The notes beneath the pieces are model-generated. The model searched no databases, was not told where the DNA came from, and worked only from the letters and a program-made list of their open reading frames with translations. Shown here piece by piece: positions 26,863 through 34,459 of a stretch of DNA of 64,000 nt. The stretch is from AP-15 sp963789025 (GTDB lineage: Bacteria; Pseudomonadota; Alphaproteobacteria; ATCC43930; CGMCC-115725): NCBI GenBank assembly GCA_963789025.1, contig CAWBIT010000004.1, positions 1-64,000 on the forward strand. Direction: 5' to 3'. Numbering within the stretch: position 1 is the stretch's first letter; each line of letters opens with the position of its first letter. The position numbers were made by a program, and so were the translations under genes.

Positions 26863-27414
26863 ATGGCCAATCCAGACCACCTAAACATGCTCCAGCAAGG
26901 TGTCGACACCTGGAACGCCTGGAGGAGGGCGAACCCGGACCTCAGCGGGGCGGACCTCCGCGAGGCGAAACTCAACAGGGCGAAACTCAACAGGGCGAAC
27001 CTCTACGGCGCGGACCTCAGCGAGGCGAAACTCAACAGGGCGAACCTCTTCAGCGCGAACCTCCGCGAGGCGAAATTCAACAGGGCGAACCTCAGCGGGG
27101 CGGACCTCCGCGACGCGGACCTCGAGGGGGCGGACCTCCGCGAGGCAAAACTCAACAGGGCGAACCTCTACGGCGCGGCCCTCGAGGGGGCGGACCTCAT
27201 CGCGGCGGACATCAGCGGCGCGAACCTCCGCGAGGCAAAACTCAACAGGGCGAAACTCAGCGCAAACCTCCGCGGGGCGGACCTCCGCGACGCGCACCTC
27301 TCCAGGGCGGACCTCTTCAGCGCGGACCTCAGCGGCGCGAACCTCAACGGGGCGAACCTCGGCGGATCTTCTAATATAGTGATCCTCTCGCCTGCGTTGA
27401 GCGGATACCTATGA
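26863..27414 (+). CDS. Pentapeptide-repeat protein, 3' end probably recombined
   Basis: 183 residues: a short head (MANPDHLNMLQQGVDTWNAW) and about 28 pentapeptides of the A(D/N)LxX type (ANLYGADLSEAKLNRANLFS and so on), which would fold into a right-handed quadrilateral beta helix. One position (AKLSANLRG) breaks the five-residue register by a lost codon. The last residues after NLGG (SSNIVILSPALSGYL) no longer fit; they are the antisense of the end of an HNH nuclease gene, so the natural C-terminus has been lost. Proteins of this class include gyrase protectors, but most have no known role. Confidence 0.85.
   Translation: MANPDHLNMLQQGVDTWNAWRRANPDLSGADLREAKLNRAKLNRANLYGADLSEAKLNRANLFSANLREAKFNRANLSGADLRDADLEGADLREAKLNRANLYGAALEGADLIAADISGANLREAKLNRAKLSANLRGADLRDAHLSRADLFSADLSGANLNGANLGGSSNIVILSPALSGYL
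26936..27362 (+). repeat. 15-bp periodic DNA repeats of the pentapeptide gene
   Basis: Near-identical 15-mers such as GAGGCGAAACTCAACAGGGC recur with slight variation. The repetition is at the DNA level, so all three forward frames and the antisense frame stay open here. This suggests recent expansion by slippage or unequal crossing over. Confidence 0.8.
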
Positions 27415-27762
27415 TGGCAGTCGATAATGTAAACCCCGTGCACCATCAGACGAAATTTGCAGGACTGACACGTGTAATCATCATGTTGCTTACGTTCCGC
27501 GATTTTTGGTGCGTTTCGCGCGCGAAATTGTCTGGTTTGATCCTGAAGATATCCTTCTCGTGCTTCATCATCGGTAAGACCCTCGCCGTCGATGAACCAA
27601 TATTGGCGCGGTCGCTTTTCTGGGGTAGTTGGGGAAAAATCGAACTGAGAGCAGTATTGACGAAAAATGGCGTCCATATTGTTTTCGTCCCCGTCAGTAT
27701 GGGGACCAAGTATTTTATTGATCGCCCTGTTAGTGTGTCTTCCGTCAGGTCCATCGGGATCA

Positions 27763-27770
27763 TCGCGGTT
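27763..27770. repeat. Target-site duplication of IS1595 (left copy)
   Basis: TCGCGGTT, repeated exactly at 28979-28986 on the other side of the element. Eight bases is the length normal for IS1595. Confidence 0.85.
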
Positions 27771-28978
27771 GAGGCTCATCCCGCTGTCCCAGGTAGGTCA
27801 ATATGTAGTATGAGGGTGCCGTGCGCCGGCGATCAGCGTCGGGCGGGAGGGACATTGGGTGGCTAGGGCGCGATCGCTGAGCGAGTTTCAGACGAGCTTT
27901 CCGGACGAGACGAGCTGCGCGACGTTTCTGTTCGAGCGACGCTGGCCAGAGGGTTTTGTTTGCCCAGCCTGTGGCAACGGACGCGCGGCAGCGCTGAAGA
28001 GCCGGGCGCACACTTACGAATGCCTCGGTTGCGGTCGTCAGACGTCGATCACCGCTGGTACAGTGATGCACCGGTCCAAATTGCCGCTGACAGTATGGTT
28101 CTGGGCCGCGCATCTCATGGCGACCCACTCGAATGGCATGTCGGCAGTCCAGCTCGAGGCCCAGCTCGGCATCACGTACAAGACTGCTTGGTTGCTGGCG
28201 CAGAAGCTCCGACGATCGATGATCGATCCCGAGCGCGAGCCGCTGGAGGGCGTGGTTGAGGTCGACCAGGCCGAACTACCTTTCCGGGCCGACAACAGCT
28301 TTTTCGATCCCCTGAAATCCGGGAAGATCCTTATCGCTGGCGCTGTCGAGGTGATTGACCGCGGCACAAACCAGGCCAAGGTAAGGCGGAAACGAGCGAA
28401 ATACCTGGATACTCGGTCTGGCCGCATCCGTCTCGCCGCCATCCCGGACAACTCCGCGGCTTCGATCGAGGCGTTTGTGCGGGCCAACGTGAAGACCGGA
28501 ACAACGCTGCTCACCGACGGCCACAGATCGTATCCCGGGCTCGCCGATTACCGACACGACCCGCGGACGGTTGGCAAGATGGCCGGCCATGTGGTCCTGC
28601 CCTGGATCCATCAAGTCTTCGCGCTGATGAAGCGTTGGGGGCTCGGCACCTATCATGGGCTGCGCCGCAAACACGTCGACACCTACCTCAACGAGTTTGT
28701 CTTCCGATACAATCGGCGCTTCTACCGGCACGTCTCGTTCGAGACCATGCTCGGGCTCGCCGCGCACCATCACCCGACGAGTTACTGGGATATCGTCGGA
28801 CGCGACAATCCCCGCAAAGGCGTGCCGACGGTCCGGCGCGAGCCGCGGCGACGCAGGACAGCGACCGGCATGCGGGCAGACCGATCAAGGCCTCCCGAAA
28901 AAGTCGAACACAGTCCCGTTTCGGATTCGGCCCGCCGGCCCTAGATATTGATCAACCTGGGACAACGGGATGAGCCTT
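27771..28978 (+). mobile_element. IS1595-family insertion sequence with 8-bp target duplication
   Basis: Terminal inverted repeats of about 38 bp, 33 identical: left GAGGCTCATCCCGCTGTCCC, right (inverted) AAGGCTCATCCCGTTGTCCC. Flanked by the direct repeat TCGCGGTT at 27763-27770 and 28979-28986. One transposase gene fills it. The element sits inside the HNH gene. Confidence 0.9.
27859..28944 (+). CDS. IS1595-family (ISXO2-like) transposase
   Basis: 361 residues. The N-terminal zinc ribbon (about 30-60: CPACGN then CLGCGRQ) precedes the ISXO2-like DDE domain (about 125-290), with VVEVDQAELPF (first Asp), TTLLTDGHRSYPGL (second Asp) and the C-terminal segment YLNEFVFRYNRRFYRHVSFE. The last 40 residues are Arg-rich. 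The start GTG/ATG near 27859 lies 88 bp inside the left end. It appears complete and the ends are good, so the element may still be active. Confidence 0.88.
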   Translation: MARARSLSEFQTSFPDETSCATFLFERRWPEGFVCPACGNGRAAALKSRAHTYECLGCGRQTSITAGTVMHRSKLPLTVWFWAAHLMATHSNGMSAVQLEAQLGITYKTAWLLAQKLRRSMIDPEREPLEGVVEVDQAELPFRADNSFFDPLKSGKILIAGAVEVIDRGTNQAKVRRKRAKYLDTRSGRIRLAAIPDNSAASIEAFVRANVKTGTTLLTDGHRSYPGLADYRHDPRTVGKMAGHVVLPWIHQVFALMKRWGLGTYHGLRRKHVDTYLNEFVFRYNRRFYRHVSFETMLGLAAHHHPTSYWDIVGRDNPRKGVPTVRREPRRRRTATGMRADRSRPPEKVEHSPVSDSARRP

Positions 28979-29347
28979 TCGCGGTTTGCTTTTTTGTCCG
29001 TGTGGCTCGTATTGTTATTTTTATATCCGACAAATTTACTCGGTGCGAATAGGTAAGAACCATCCGGTTTCCTGAGAGCTACGAATACGTGACCGGCCGT
29101 GATGAGGCCCTTATGAAATTGCTTTTCCTCCGTGTTGCCGGTTCTATACCCTTCCAGCGTCCAGACATTTTTCTCTAAATCCGGGACGGATTCGACAAGC
29201 TCAAGCGTAGCCATTTGCTTCGCTCCACCCGCGCCCGGCCAAATGAGGCGCGGCAACCGCGTGGCACTATAGCGCCCGTCTGCTTTGATTTTCCAGAATT
29301 GGTTCTCCGGACTTTCGCCCGGCGGGCCCTAAAGGCGGTCGAAAACA

Positions 29348-29514
29348 TGCGGCCCGATCACACCGACGCCGACGAGGCGAAGCGCGCGAGCAAAACGTCG
29401 GTTGAACGCCCCGCCGTGTTACTTCCCGAAAAGGTGTGGTTTTTGCATAACGCCGATTTCGCGACTTTGGGCGTGTCAGTGTCGCGACTTCGAGCCGGGT
29501 TCATCGAAAAGTAA
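29348..29514 (+). CDS. Possible small hypothetical protein
   Basis: ATG 29348 opens a 54-residue frame, MRPDHTDADEAKRASKTSVE to LRAGFIEK. It has no recognised motif and no strong ribosome site. It lies in the 350-bp stretch between the divergent HNH start and the HEPN-like gene, which otherwise seems non-coding. Confidence 0.2.
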
Positions 29515-29562
29515 TCCTGCAGTGTTAGGGCTCGCGGGAGACAACGTGCGACGGTACGAATA

Positions 29563-30072
29563 ATGTCTCAAATCCAGGAGGGTGATCGGCCAGCATTCAT
29601 TGAGAAGGCATCCGAAATCTTGGAAGCCACCACAGATGCCACTTTGATGGTTCTCAAGGGACATCTACTATTGGAAGAATTATTGTATGCGGCGGTTCAA
29701 TCTAAGTGTCCAAACCCGGCGCACGTAGAAAAAGCCCAGCTACGTTTTTTGCAGCTTTTGCATCTCGTGCGCGCTTTATACCTAACGCCATCTCCCGAGC
29801 AGAGCGGCTCTTTTAACGAAGAAGCGTTTTGGGACGCTCTAGTAGCATTAAACACCTTGCGGAATCGATTGGCTCACAAATTAGAGCCGAACGATTTATC
29901 GGCGTTGCTAAAGCGAATGCTCGTTACAGAAGTCGAAGAACCTGTATCGTTGTCAGACCCAAAATTAGCAAACGCCATTGGTATTGTCATATCTATGCTT
30001 TTAGGCCTTGTGGGCGGTCGATTTGCCGCCGCGCACTACATACTAGTCCAAAAGTCCCTCTATTTTCCATAA
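29563..30072 (+). CDS. HEPN-like protein with RNxxAH motif
   Basis: 169 residues and low-GC codon use compared with neighbours, a sign of transfer. Helical: LMVLKGHLLLEELLYAAVQS (about 25-45), AQLRFLQLLHLVRALYLTP, then ALNTLRNRLAHKLEP (about 105-120). The R-N-x-x-A-H element is the catalytic signature of HEPN ribonucleases, and its position after a helix fits the fold. A hydrophobic stretch near the end (AIGIVISMLLGLVGG) could be a membrane helix. It converges on the AbiH gene 243 bp away. HEPN RNases are common in phage defence and toxin systems; no antitoxin (MNT-type) gene is visible next to it. Confidence 0.6.
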   Translation: MSQIQEGDRPAFIEKASEILEATTDATLMVLKGHLLLEELLYAAVQSKCPNPAHVEKAQLRFLQLLHLVRALYLTPSPEQSGSFNEEAFWDALVALNTLRNRLAHKLEPNDLSALLKRMLVTEVEEPVSLSDPKLANAIGIVISMLLGLVGGRFAAAHYILVQKSLYFP

Positions 30073-30315
30073 TCCCTCTTCTGCGTCTTTTGGCGGGCCG
30101 GCGGTGGCAAGCCGCGCGACAGACGCGCCTACGCGGTTCTCGACGAGCGGCGCCGCCGCCGCTCATCAGGCGGTAGCACACGGTACGACGGCCATGGCTT
30201 CCCAAAAGCAGTCCGTGGTCGTGAGGTCGACGGGAAGGACTTTAAACAACTCCTCCGTAAAGACCAAAGTCGCACGAGCTCAAGGTCACCAAGCCGCCTT
30301 CTCAGCGCTTCCTTG

Positions 30316-31209
30316 TTAAAAATCACTGAGTAGCGCGAACTCGACCAGGCGTGGGGTTATCCCGAATTCCTTAAATCGCTCGCGAAGCCCGTTAAGATCA
30401 TCGAAGTGGCTGATCTTCCACGTCACGTGGTCGGTGTCGATGTTTCGGATCACCTCACGAAAATAGGGATGATCTACGCTGGACACCGAATGCCCCATCA
30501 CAAAAACCCTCTCGACTTGCAGGAGACCGCCGAAGAACGCGGCATTGTCTCGGATGATCTCCGCCGTCGGCTTGAAGGTTTCCCTGAAATAGTCGTCGAT
30601 GATGCGCTGTCCTTCGATGACCCGCATATCCGCACCCTCAGGATCGCGTTCGAACCGATAGGGGTCAGGGTGTTCCTCTGGTTCCCAGCCATGGCCTAGG
30701 ACAAGTCGCGCGTCGGAGTCCGTCGCCGCCCCATGGATATGCAGGATATGAGCGTCCGGAACGCCGTAAAGACGCTGGAGTGAGGGGGTGTAGTTGAAGT
30801 TTAGGTACGTCGCTGACTGATCTATTGGTAGCCGAATGCTCGCGATTTCTGAAGGATCGGGTATGCGAAGTTGCCGGACCCATTCACCAAACCGCAATCG
30901 CAAGGTTTTCGAGATCGCCTCGACGTCTTGACCGATCTCATACTGGAAATCGTGGTGGGAGGCGTCGCGCCAATCCTCTGCGCCGTAGCTCACCAACCAG
31001 TTGGAAGCGTGGTCAATGAGCGCATCGCGATCTGCTAGCTGCTCCTCGAATTCCGCCCAGAATTCGGAATCGACGTAAAAATAGCGCTCCACGACATTAT
31101 ACGTGGCCCGGTCGTGGCCCTTGAGATATTCGCCGAAGGCCCGGTACGAGGACCGAATCCGGTGATGCAGATCAAATCCATTGCCTACGATATAAAGCGT
31201 GTCCGTCAT
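30316..31209 (-). CDS. abiH: AbiH-family abortive phage-infection protein
   Basis: 297 residues from MTDTLYIVGNGFDLHH. The N-terminal GNGFDL motif, the central TYLNFNYTPSLQRLYG with HILHIHGAATD, GHGWEPEE, and the C-terminal VERVFVMGHSVSSVDHPYF are the conserved blocks of the AbiH family, in order, and the length (about 300) is typical. The Rossmann-like GNGFD and HG blocks suggest a nucleotide-related enzymatic activity, but the mechanism of AbiH is not settled. In lactococci AbiH stops phage multiplication. Here it stands as a single gene facing a HEPN-like gene, with no evident operon partner. Confidence 0.85.
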   Translation of the reverse strand: MTDTLYIVGNGFDLHHRIRSSYRAFGEYLKGHDRATYNVVERYFYVDSEFWAEFEEQLADRDALIDHASNWLVSYGAEDWRDASHHDFQYEIGQDVEAISKTLRLRFGEWVRQLRIPDPSEIASIRLPIDQSATYLNFNYTPSLQRLYGVPDAHILHIHGAATDSDARLVLGHGWEPEEHPDPYRFERDPEGADMRVIEGQRIIDDYFRETFKPTAEIIRDNAAFFGGLLQVERVFVMGHSVSSVDHPYFREVIRNIDTDHVTWKISHFDDLNGLRERFKEFGITPRLVEFALLSDF

Positions 31210-31530
31210 ACCTAAACTGCCTTCGTCGAATACCCTTCAAGTAATTTATTCGCCGCAGCCCGCCCGTGAAGGGGCTGCAGCGCTAAAATGGCAGGTCATC
31301 CCATGGGCGGCACGATCGCTCGGCCCAGAATGGGCGACGGCCGCTTCGGGGCATGAGGAGTAGTCCCTGCCCCTAAGGCCGAACGGCCGGTGTCCGATCA
31401 GTAAGCCGACCTCCGCCGGAGCGAGCGGGAGCTGGAGCTGGAGCGGGAAGGATTCGCCGTGAGCGGTCATTGAATTACTCGTGACTAAGCGGTCGGAGGG
31501 ACAAAAGTTCTGCGAGAGCGACTAGCGTCG
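31210..31530. other. Intergenic region, nothing recognised
   Basis: Between the abiH start and the glycosyltransferase stop. It should hold the abiH promoter. I find no convincing gene, RNA or repeat. Confidence 0.3.
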
Positions 31531-32628
31531 TCACGAGGGCGGATCGAGGGCCGCAAGGCGATCAAACGCCCTTTCCCAGTCTTCCGTCGCCTTCGACCAT
31601 TCGGGCAGGCGAGCGCCCGCCGAGCGTGACCCCGCAGCGAGCCGCGCGGCGAGCGCAGGCTCGGTGATCACCCGACGAAGGGCCCAAGCCAGAGCTGCCG
31701 AATCGCCCGGCGGAACGAGCAGCGCAGCTTCAGGCGACACTGTCTCCGGGATCGCGCCCGCGGTGGTGGCGATCAGAGGCAGGCCGTGCGCCATTGCTTC
31801 CGCAAAGACCATTCCATAGCCTTCGTGGAAGGACGGCAGGACGAAGGCGTCCGCCATCCGATAGGCGTGCGTGACCGATTGCGGCGGCCACTCGCCCGCT
31901 AGAGTGATACGCCGCTCGAGCCCAGCGGCCGAGATCATCCGCCGAATCATTTGCGTCGTCGGCGGATCACGCTCGAGCGACCCGACACACAGCAAATGCC
32001 AGTCGAGATCGCGAATCCGGGCGAGCGCCTCGACCAGCACGCCATGGCCTTTGAGTGGCAGCAAGTTCGCCACACAGAGCAGTGCGCTGACGGGACTTCG
32101 CCGCGGCCTTAGCCTGTTGGGCTTCACCGTGCCTGGTGGGACGATGGCGATCCGGTCGGGGGAGACGCCGTAGCTCTCGACCGCAGCGGCAGTTTTCCGG
32201 CTGGGGCAGATGATGCCGCGGAGCCGTAACAGCAGCGCAGCCTCGCGGTGCGCGGCCCGCTTCGCCTCGGCTGGCGGAAGGCCGCTTTCCTGTGCCAGCG
32301 GGCCGTGGACGAAGGCAATGAGCCGCAACCGGCGCGCCTGCGCCGCTACCGCCTTTCGGAGAGTGACAAGAGCGAGGCCGTCGACAACTGTCTCTGTGCC
32401 GTCCGCCAAGCCGCCGAGCACCGCCGCATTTGCCTTTGGACCTCCTCCGCTGAACTCGATGACCCTGACGACCCGGCCGCGCGCGCGCAAACCCTCGACA
32501 ATGTGACGGTCGAAGAGATATCCGCCAGTAAATTGATTGAGCCGGCCGGGGACGACGAAGACGAGCTCTCGGCGACGCGGAGTTTCGTCCGCGGACGCTC
32601 GCGAAGCAAACGGCTGGAGCTTGGTCAT
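31531..32628 (-). CDS. Family 4 glycosyltransferase
   Basis: 365 residues, GT-B fold. The N-terminal domain begins ELVFVVPGRLNQFTGGYLFD (about 20-40). The C-terminal domain (about 175-350) has LLCVANLLPLKGHGVLVEAL (phosphate-binding GH loop) and the retaining GT4 motif FHEGYGMVFAEAMAHGLPL with the E-x7-E pair, then LLVPPGDSAAL. It would transfer a sugar from a nucleotide-sugar to an unknown acceptor in the cytoplasm. Its ATG overlaps the stop of the pterin-synthase homologue by 4 bp, so it is the last gene of the minus-strand operon MFS-RibD-pterin synthase-GT4. The acceptor may be the product of that operon (inference). Confidence 0.9.
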   Translation of the reverse strand: MTKLQPFASRASADETPRRRELVFVVPGRLNQFTGGYLFDRHIVEGLRARGRVVRVIEFSGGGPKANAAVLGGLADGTETVVDGLALVTLRKAVAAQARRLRLIAFVHGPLAQESGLPPAEAKRAAHREAALLLRLRGIICPSRKTAAAVESYGVSPDRIAIVPPGTVKPNRLRPRRSPVSALLCVANLLPLKGHGVLVEALARIRDLDWHLLCVGSLERDPPTTQMIRRMISAAGLERRITLAGEWPPQSVTHAYRMADAFVLPSFHEGYGMVFAEAMAHGLPLIATTAGAIPETVSPEAALLVPPGDSAALAWALRRVITEPALAARLAAGSRSAGARLPEWSKATEDWERAFDRLAALDPPS

Positions 32629-33033
32629 CGGAGCGTAGTGTCGTAGGCCGCCCAGGCTACTGAATTTTCGCGCAGTACTACTCTGAGACTGGTGATGGCC
32701 TGAGACCCGAGCGCACCTTCTTTGATCCGCCGGGCCATCCGCTTGTGGACCTCATAGGCGAGGAACTCGGTTGTGGTATTGCACCCGCGAAATTCGGCGA
32801 GTTCATCGAGATCGCGATAGTCGAATTCCGCGAGCACCGTTTTCAACAGGTCAAGAGCGCGCCCGGTATCCCAAACGATCCCATCCGGCATCGAGCGCGT
32901 GCCGCCCCAATTCGCCGCAATTCTGCCTTAACAATGAAGGTGGCGCTGTGCAGCTGCTGAGCCGGCCCGAAAACGTCACCGACCAACTATGGGCAATCAT
33001 GAAGTGGCGGCTGACGGTGATGCTGCTGCACAT
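32625..33033 (-). pseudogene. 6-pyruvoyltetrahydropterin/6-carboxytetrahydropterin synthase homologue, two frameshifts
   Basis: ATG 33033 starts MCSSITVSRHFMIAHS. At about 32985 the protein continues one frame over (VGDVFGPAQQLHSATFIVKA) and near 32900 returns to a third frame, MPDGIVWDTGRALDLL, then LAEFRGCNTTTEFLAYEVHK and SLRVVLREN to the TGA at 32625. Joined, this is a complete PTPS/QueD-fold protein of about 135 residues with the zinc-site histidines (AHS, LHSA) and the NTTTEF substrate motif. Family members convert dihydroneopterin triphosphate to pterin products. Two frameshifts make this copy non-functional unless they are read errors, which matters for the whole cluster. Confidence 0.75.
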
Positions 33034-33212
33034 GGCCGGTCCAGGCGGCTCAATGATGCCGGAGTGTGTGACGACGGACGTCGGCAGCCGCCAGATGCGG
33101 CATCAAATCCGGCAGGATGGAACACGCTTTCGCCGCGCCGAGAGCGAGGGATTGTAACGGCTGAGTTCTGATCGCGCTCCGACTCGTCGAGACGGCCAAC
33201 GACGCCAGAGCC

Positions 33213-34148
33213 TCACGCATCGAAATCACAATCAAACAACGTGTCGCCGCCGAGGTCGAAACGGCGGATCCGCGGGCGCAATGCGCAGTCGAGCGCACGG
33301 CCGCCGGGAAATGCGACACCGGGACGGCCCGATCCGATAATGATCGAGGCGACCGTTATCTGCAGACGGTTGAGGCACCCTGCCTCGAGAAAGCGCGAGA
33401 TCGTGATCCCACCGCCCTCGATGAACACAACAGACAAGCCCCGGTCACCCAGCGCGGCGCGGATCGCCGAAACATCGAGTGTGCGGCCGACGCGCGGAAC
33501 GCCAAGGATTTCGCACCCATGCGTCTCGCCCCGGCGGTCGCCATGCTCCTTTGCGGCAACGACCAGTGTCGCGGCCGCGTGCTCGCGAAAGATCTTATAC
33601 CGGCCCATCAGGCTCAGCTCAGGATCGATGATTACCCGTAACGGGTTGTCTCCAGCACAACGCCGGACCGTCAGCTGCGGGTCGTCGGCCCGCACGGTAT
33701 GGGCACCGACAAGGACCGCGTCGGCGATCGCCCGCATGCGGTGGCAATGCAAGAGGTCGGCCTCGCCGGTGATCCAGCGGGATTCGCCGTTCTCGGTTGC
33801 AATTCGGCCGTCGAGGCTCTGCCCGATATGAGCGACGGCGAGCCCCCCGGGGCGAGAAAAGCAATAGGGAAGATAAAGGTCGAGTGGCACCGCGACATCA
33901 TCCGGCAACGACGTCGATGCACGCCATCCGCCGCCAACGGAGACCCTGAGCGAGCCGCCATTAAATGGAATCGAGACTAGCTTCGCGCCCGGCCGCGCCG
34001 CGAATGCTGCACGCGTGGCGAGCACGGCTAACCACCAGAACGGATCGCGCGGCTCGCTCCCAGCATCCGCTTGAGCCCTGGCGGAACGATCCTGATCTTG
34101 GAAAAGACTGGCTGACGACCGCTTTTCGATAGGGTCCCGGAAAGCCAT
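33213..34148 (-). CDS. RibD C-terminal-domain reductase (pyrimidine/dihydrofolate reductase fold)
   Basis: I place the start at ATG 34148 (MAFRDPIEKRSSASLFQD); the frame extends 93 codons upstream but that part looks random. After an N-terminal extension of about 100 residues typical of stand-alone RibD-like proteins (WWLAVLATRAAFAARP), the reductase domain (about 120-310) has VAHIGQSLDGRIATENGESR, AVLVGAHTVRADDPQLTVR, LRVIIDPELSL and VVFIEGGGITISRFL, all NADPH-reductase landmarks of RibD. It probably reduces a pyrimidine or pterin-like intermediate, but it lacks the deaminase half of the riboflavin enzyme. Middle gene of the minus-strand cluster. Confidence 0.85.
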   Translation of the reverse strand: MAFRDPIEKRSSASLFQDQDRSARAQADAGSEPRDPFWWLAVLATRAAFAARPGAKLVSIPFNGGSLRVSVGGGWRASTSLPDDVAVPLDLYLPYCFSRPGGLAVAHIGQSLDGRIATENGESRWITGEADLLHCHRMRAIADAVLVGAHTVRADDPQLTVRRCAGDNPLRVIIDPELSLMGRYKIFREHAAATLVVAAKEHGDRRGETHGCEILGVPRVGRTLDVSAIRAALGDRGLSVVFIEGGGITISRFLEAGCLNRLQITVASIIIGSGRPGVAFPGGRALDCALRPRIRRFDLGGDTLFDCDFDA

Positions 34149-34459
34149 AATCGCAAATACACCGAACCCGTAGCGATGTCGATACGGATCGCTGCGGCTC
34201 CGTCGGCCTCGCTTGCATTTGATGCGCGAGGCTCGCTCGGTATTAGCCAGCATTGGGTTCGCCAAAGAAATCCAGTGCGCGGACATAACGCGGCTCGGAC
34301 CCTTTGCGGCCAGGTTTGGTGTCCGAACGGGTTCGTGCGCATCTCCGCCTGCGAGGTCAGCCGCACCGCTCGGCCATCGCCGTCTTGTTTCGAGTAGTCG
34401 CACGCGCGCGGAGAGCGGGTCTGACAAGCAGGGCAGTCAGTAACCGGCTAAGCGAACCA
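34149..34459. other. 311-bp gap between RibD-like and MFS genes
   Basis: The RibD frame stays open through it, but the peptide (Arg/Ser-rich) does not look like protein. I see no other gene. Possibly a deleted gene of the cluster. Confidence 0.3.

Larger units (their letters stand above)
27366..29214 (-). pseudogene. HNH endonuclease gene split by IS1595 and truncated at the 3' end
   Basis: 5' part 29214-28979: MATLELVESVPDLEKNVWTL to THTDKKANR-like residues (FVGYKNNNTSHTDKKANR). 3' part 27770-27366: DDPDGPDGRHTNRAINKILG, later HDDYTCQSCKF and VYIIDCHHRYPLNAGERITI. Removing IS1595 and one 8-bp target copy joins the two parts in frame with no lost base (KKANR-DDPDG). The C-terminus shows an HNH fold with a CxxC zinc knuckle and the HH motif, but the usual downstream CPxCH is missing: after ITILED the frame enters the antisense of the pentapeptide gene. 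The parent would be a DNA-cutting HNH protein with an N-terminal recognition-type domain, possibly a restriction enzyme. Confidence 0.8.

Noticed and set aside
26881..27297. Minus-strand repeat-protein frame (VRPAEVRPVEFCLAEVR type)
   Set aside because: Antisense of the same DNA repeats, without start context.
26487..27374. 295-codon frame with GETQQGEPLRRG-type repeats
   Set aside because: Another reading frame of the 15-bp repeats of the pentapeptide gene; the real frame has the ADLxX periodicity and a start.
26863..27414. CRISPR array suspected from regular repeats
   Set aside because: The 15-bp units have no unique spacers and are in frame with a protein; no cas gene is present.
34149..34427. 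N-terminal extension of the RibD-like protein up to 34427
   Set aside because: The 93 added residues are Arg/Ser-rich and unlike any domain; the conserved part begins after ATG 34148.
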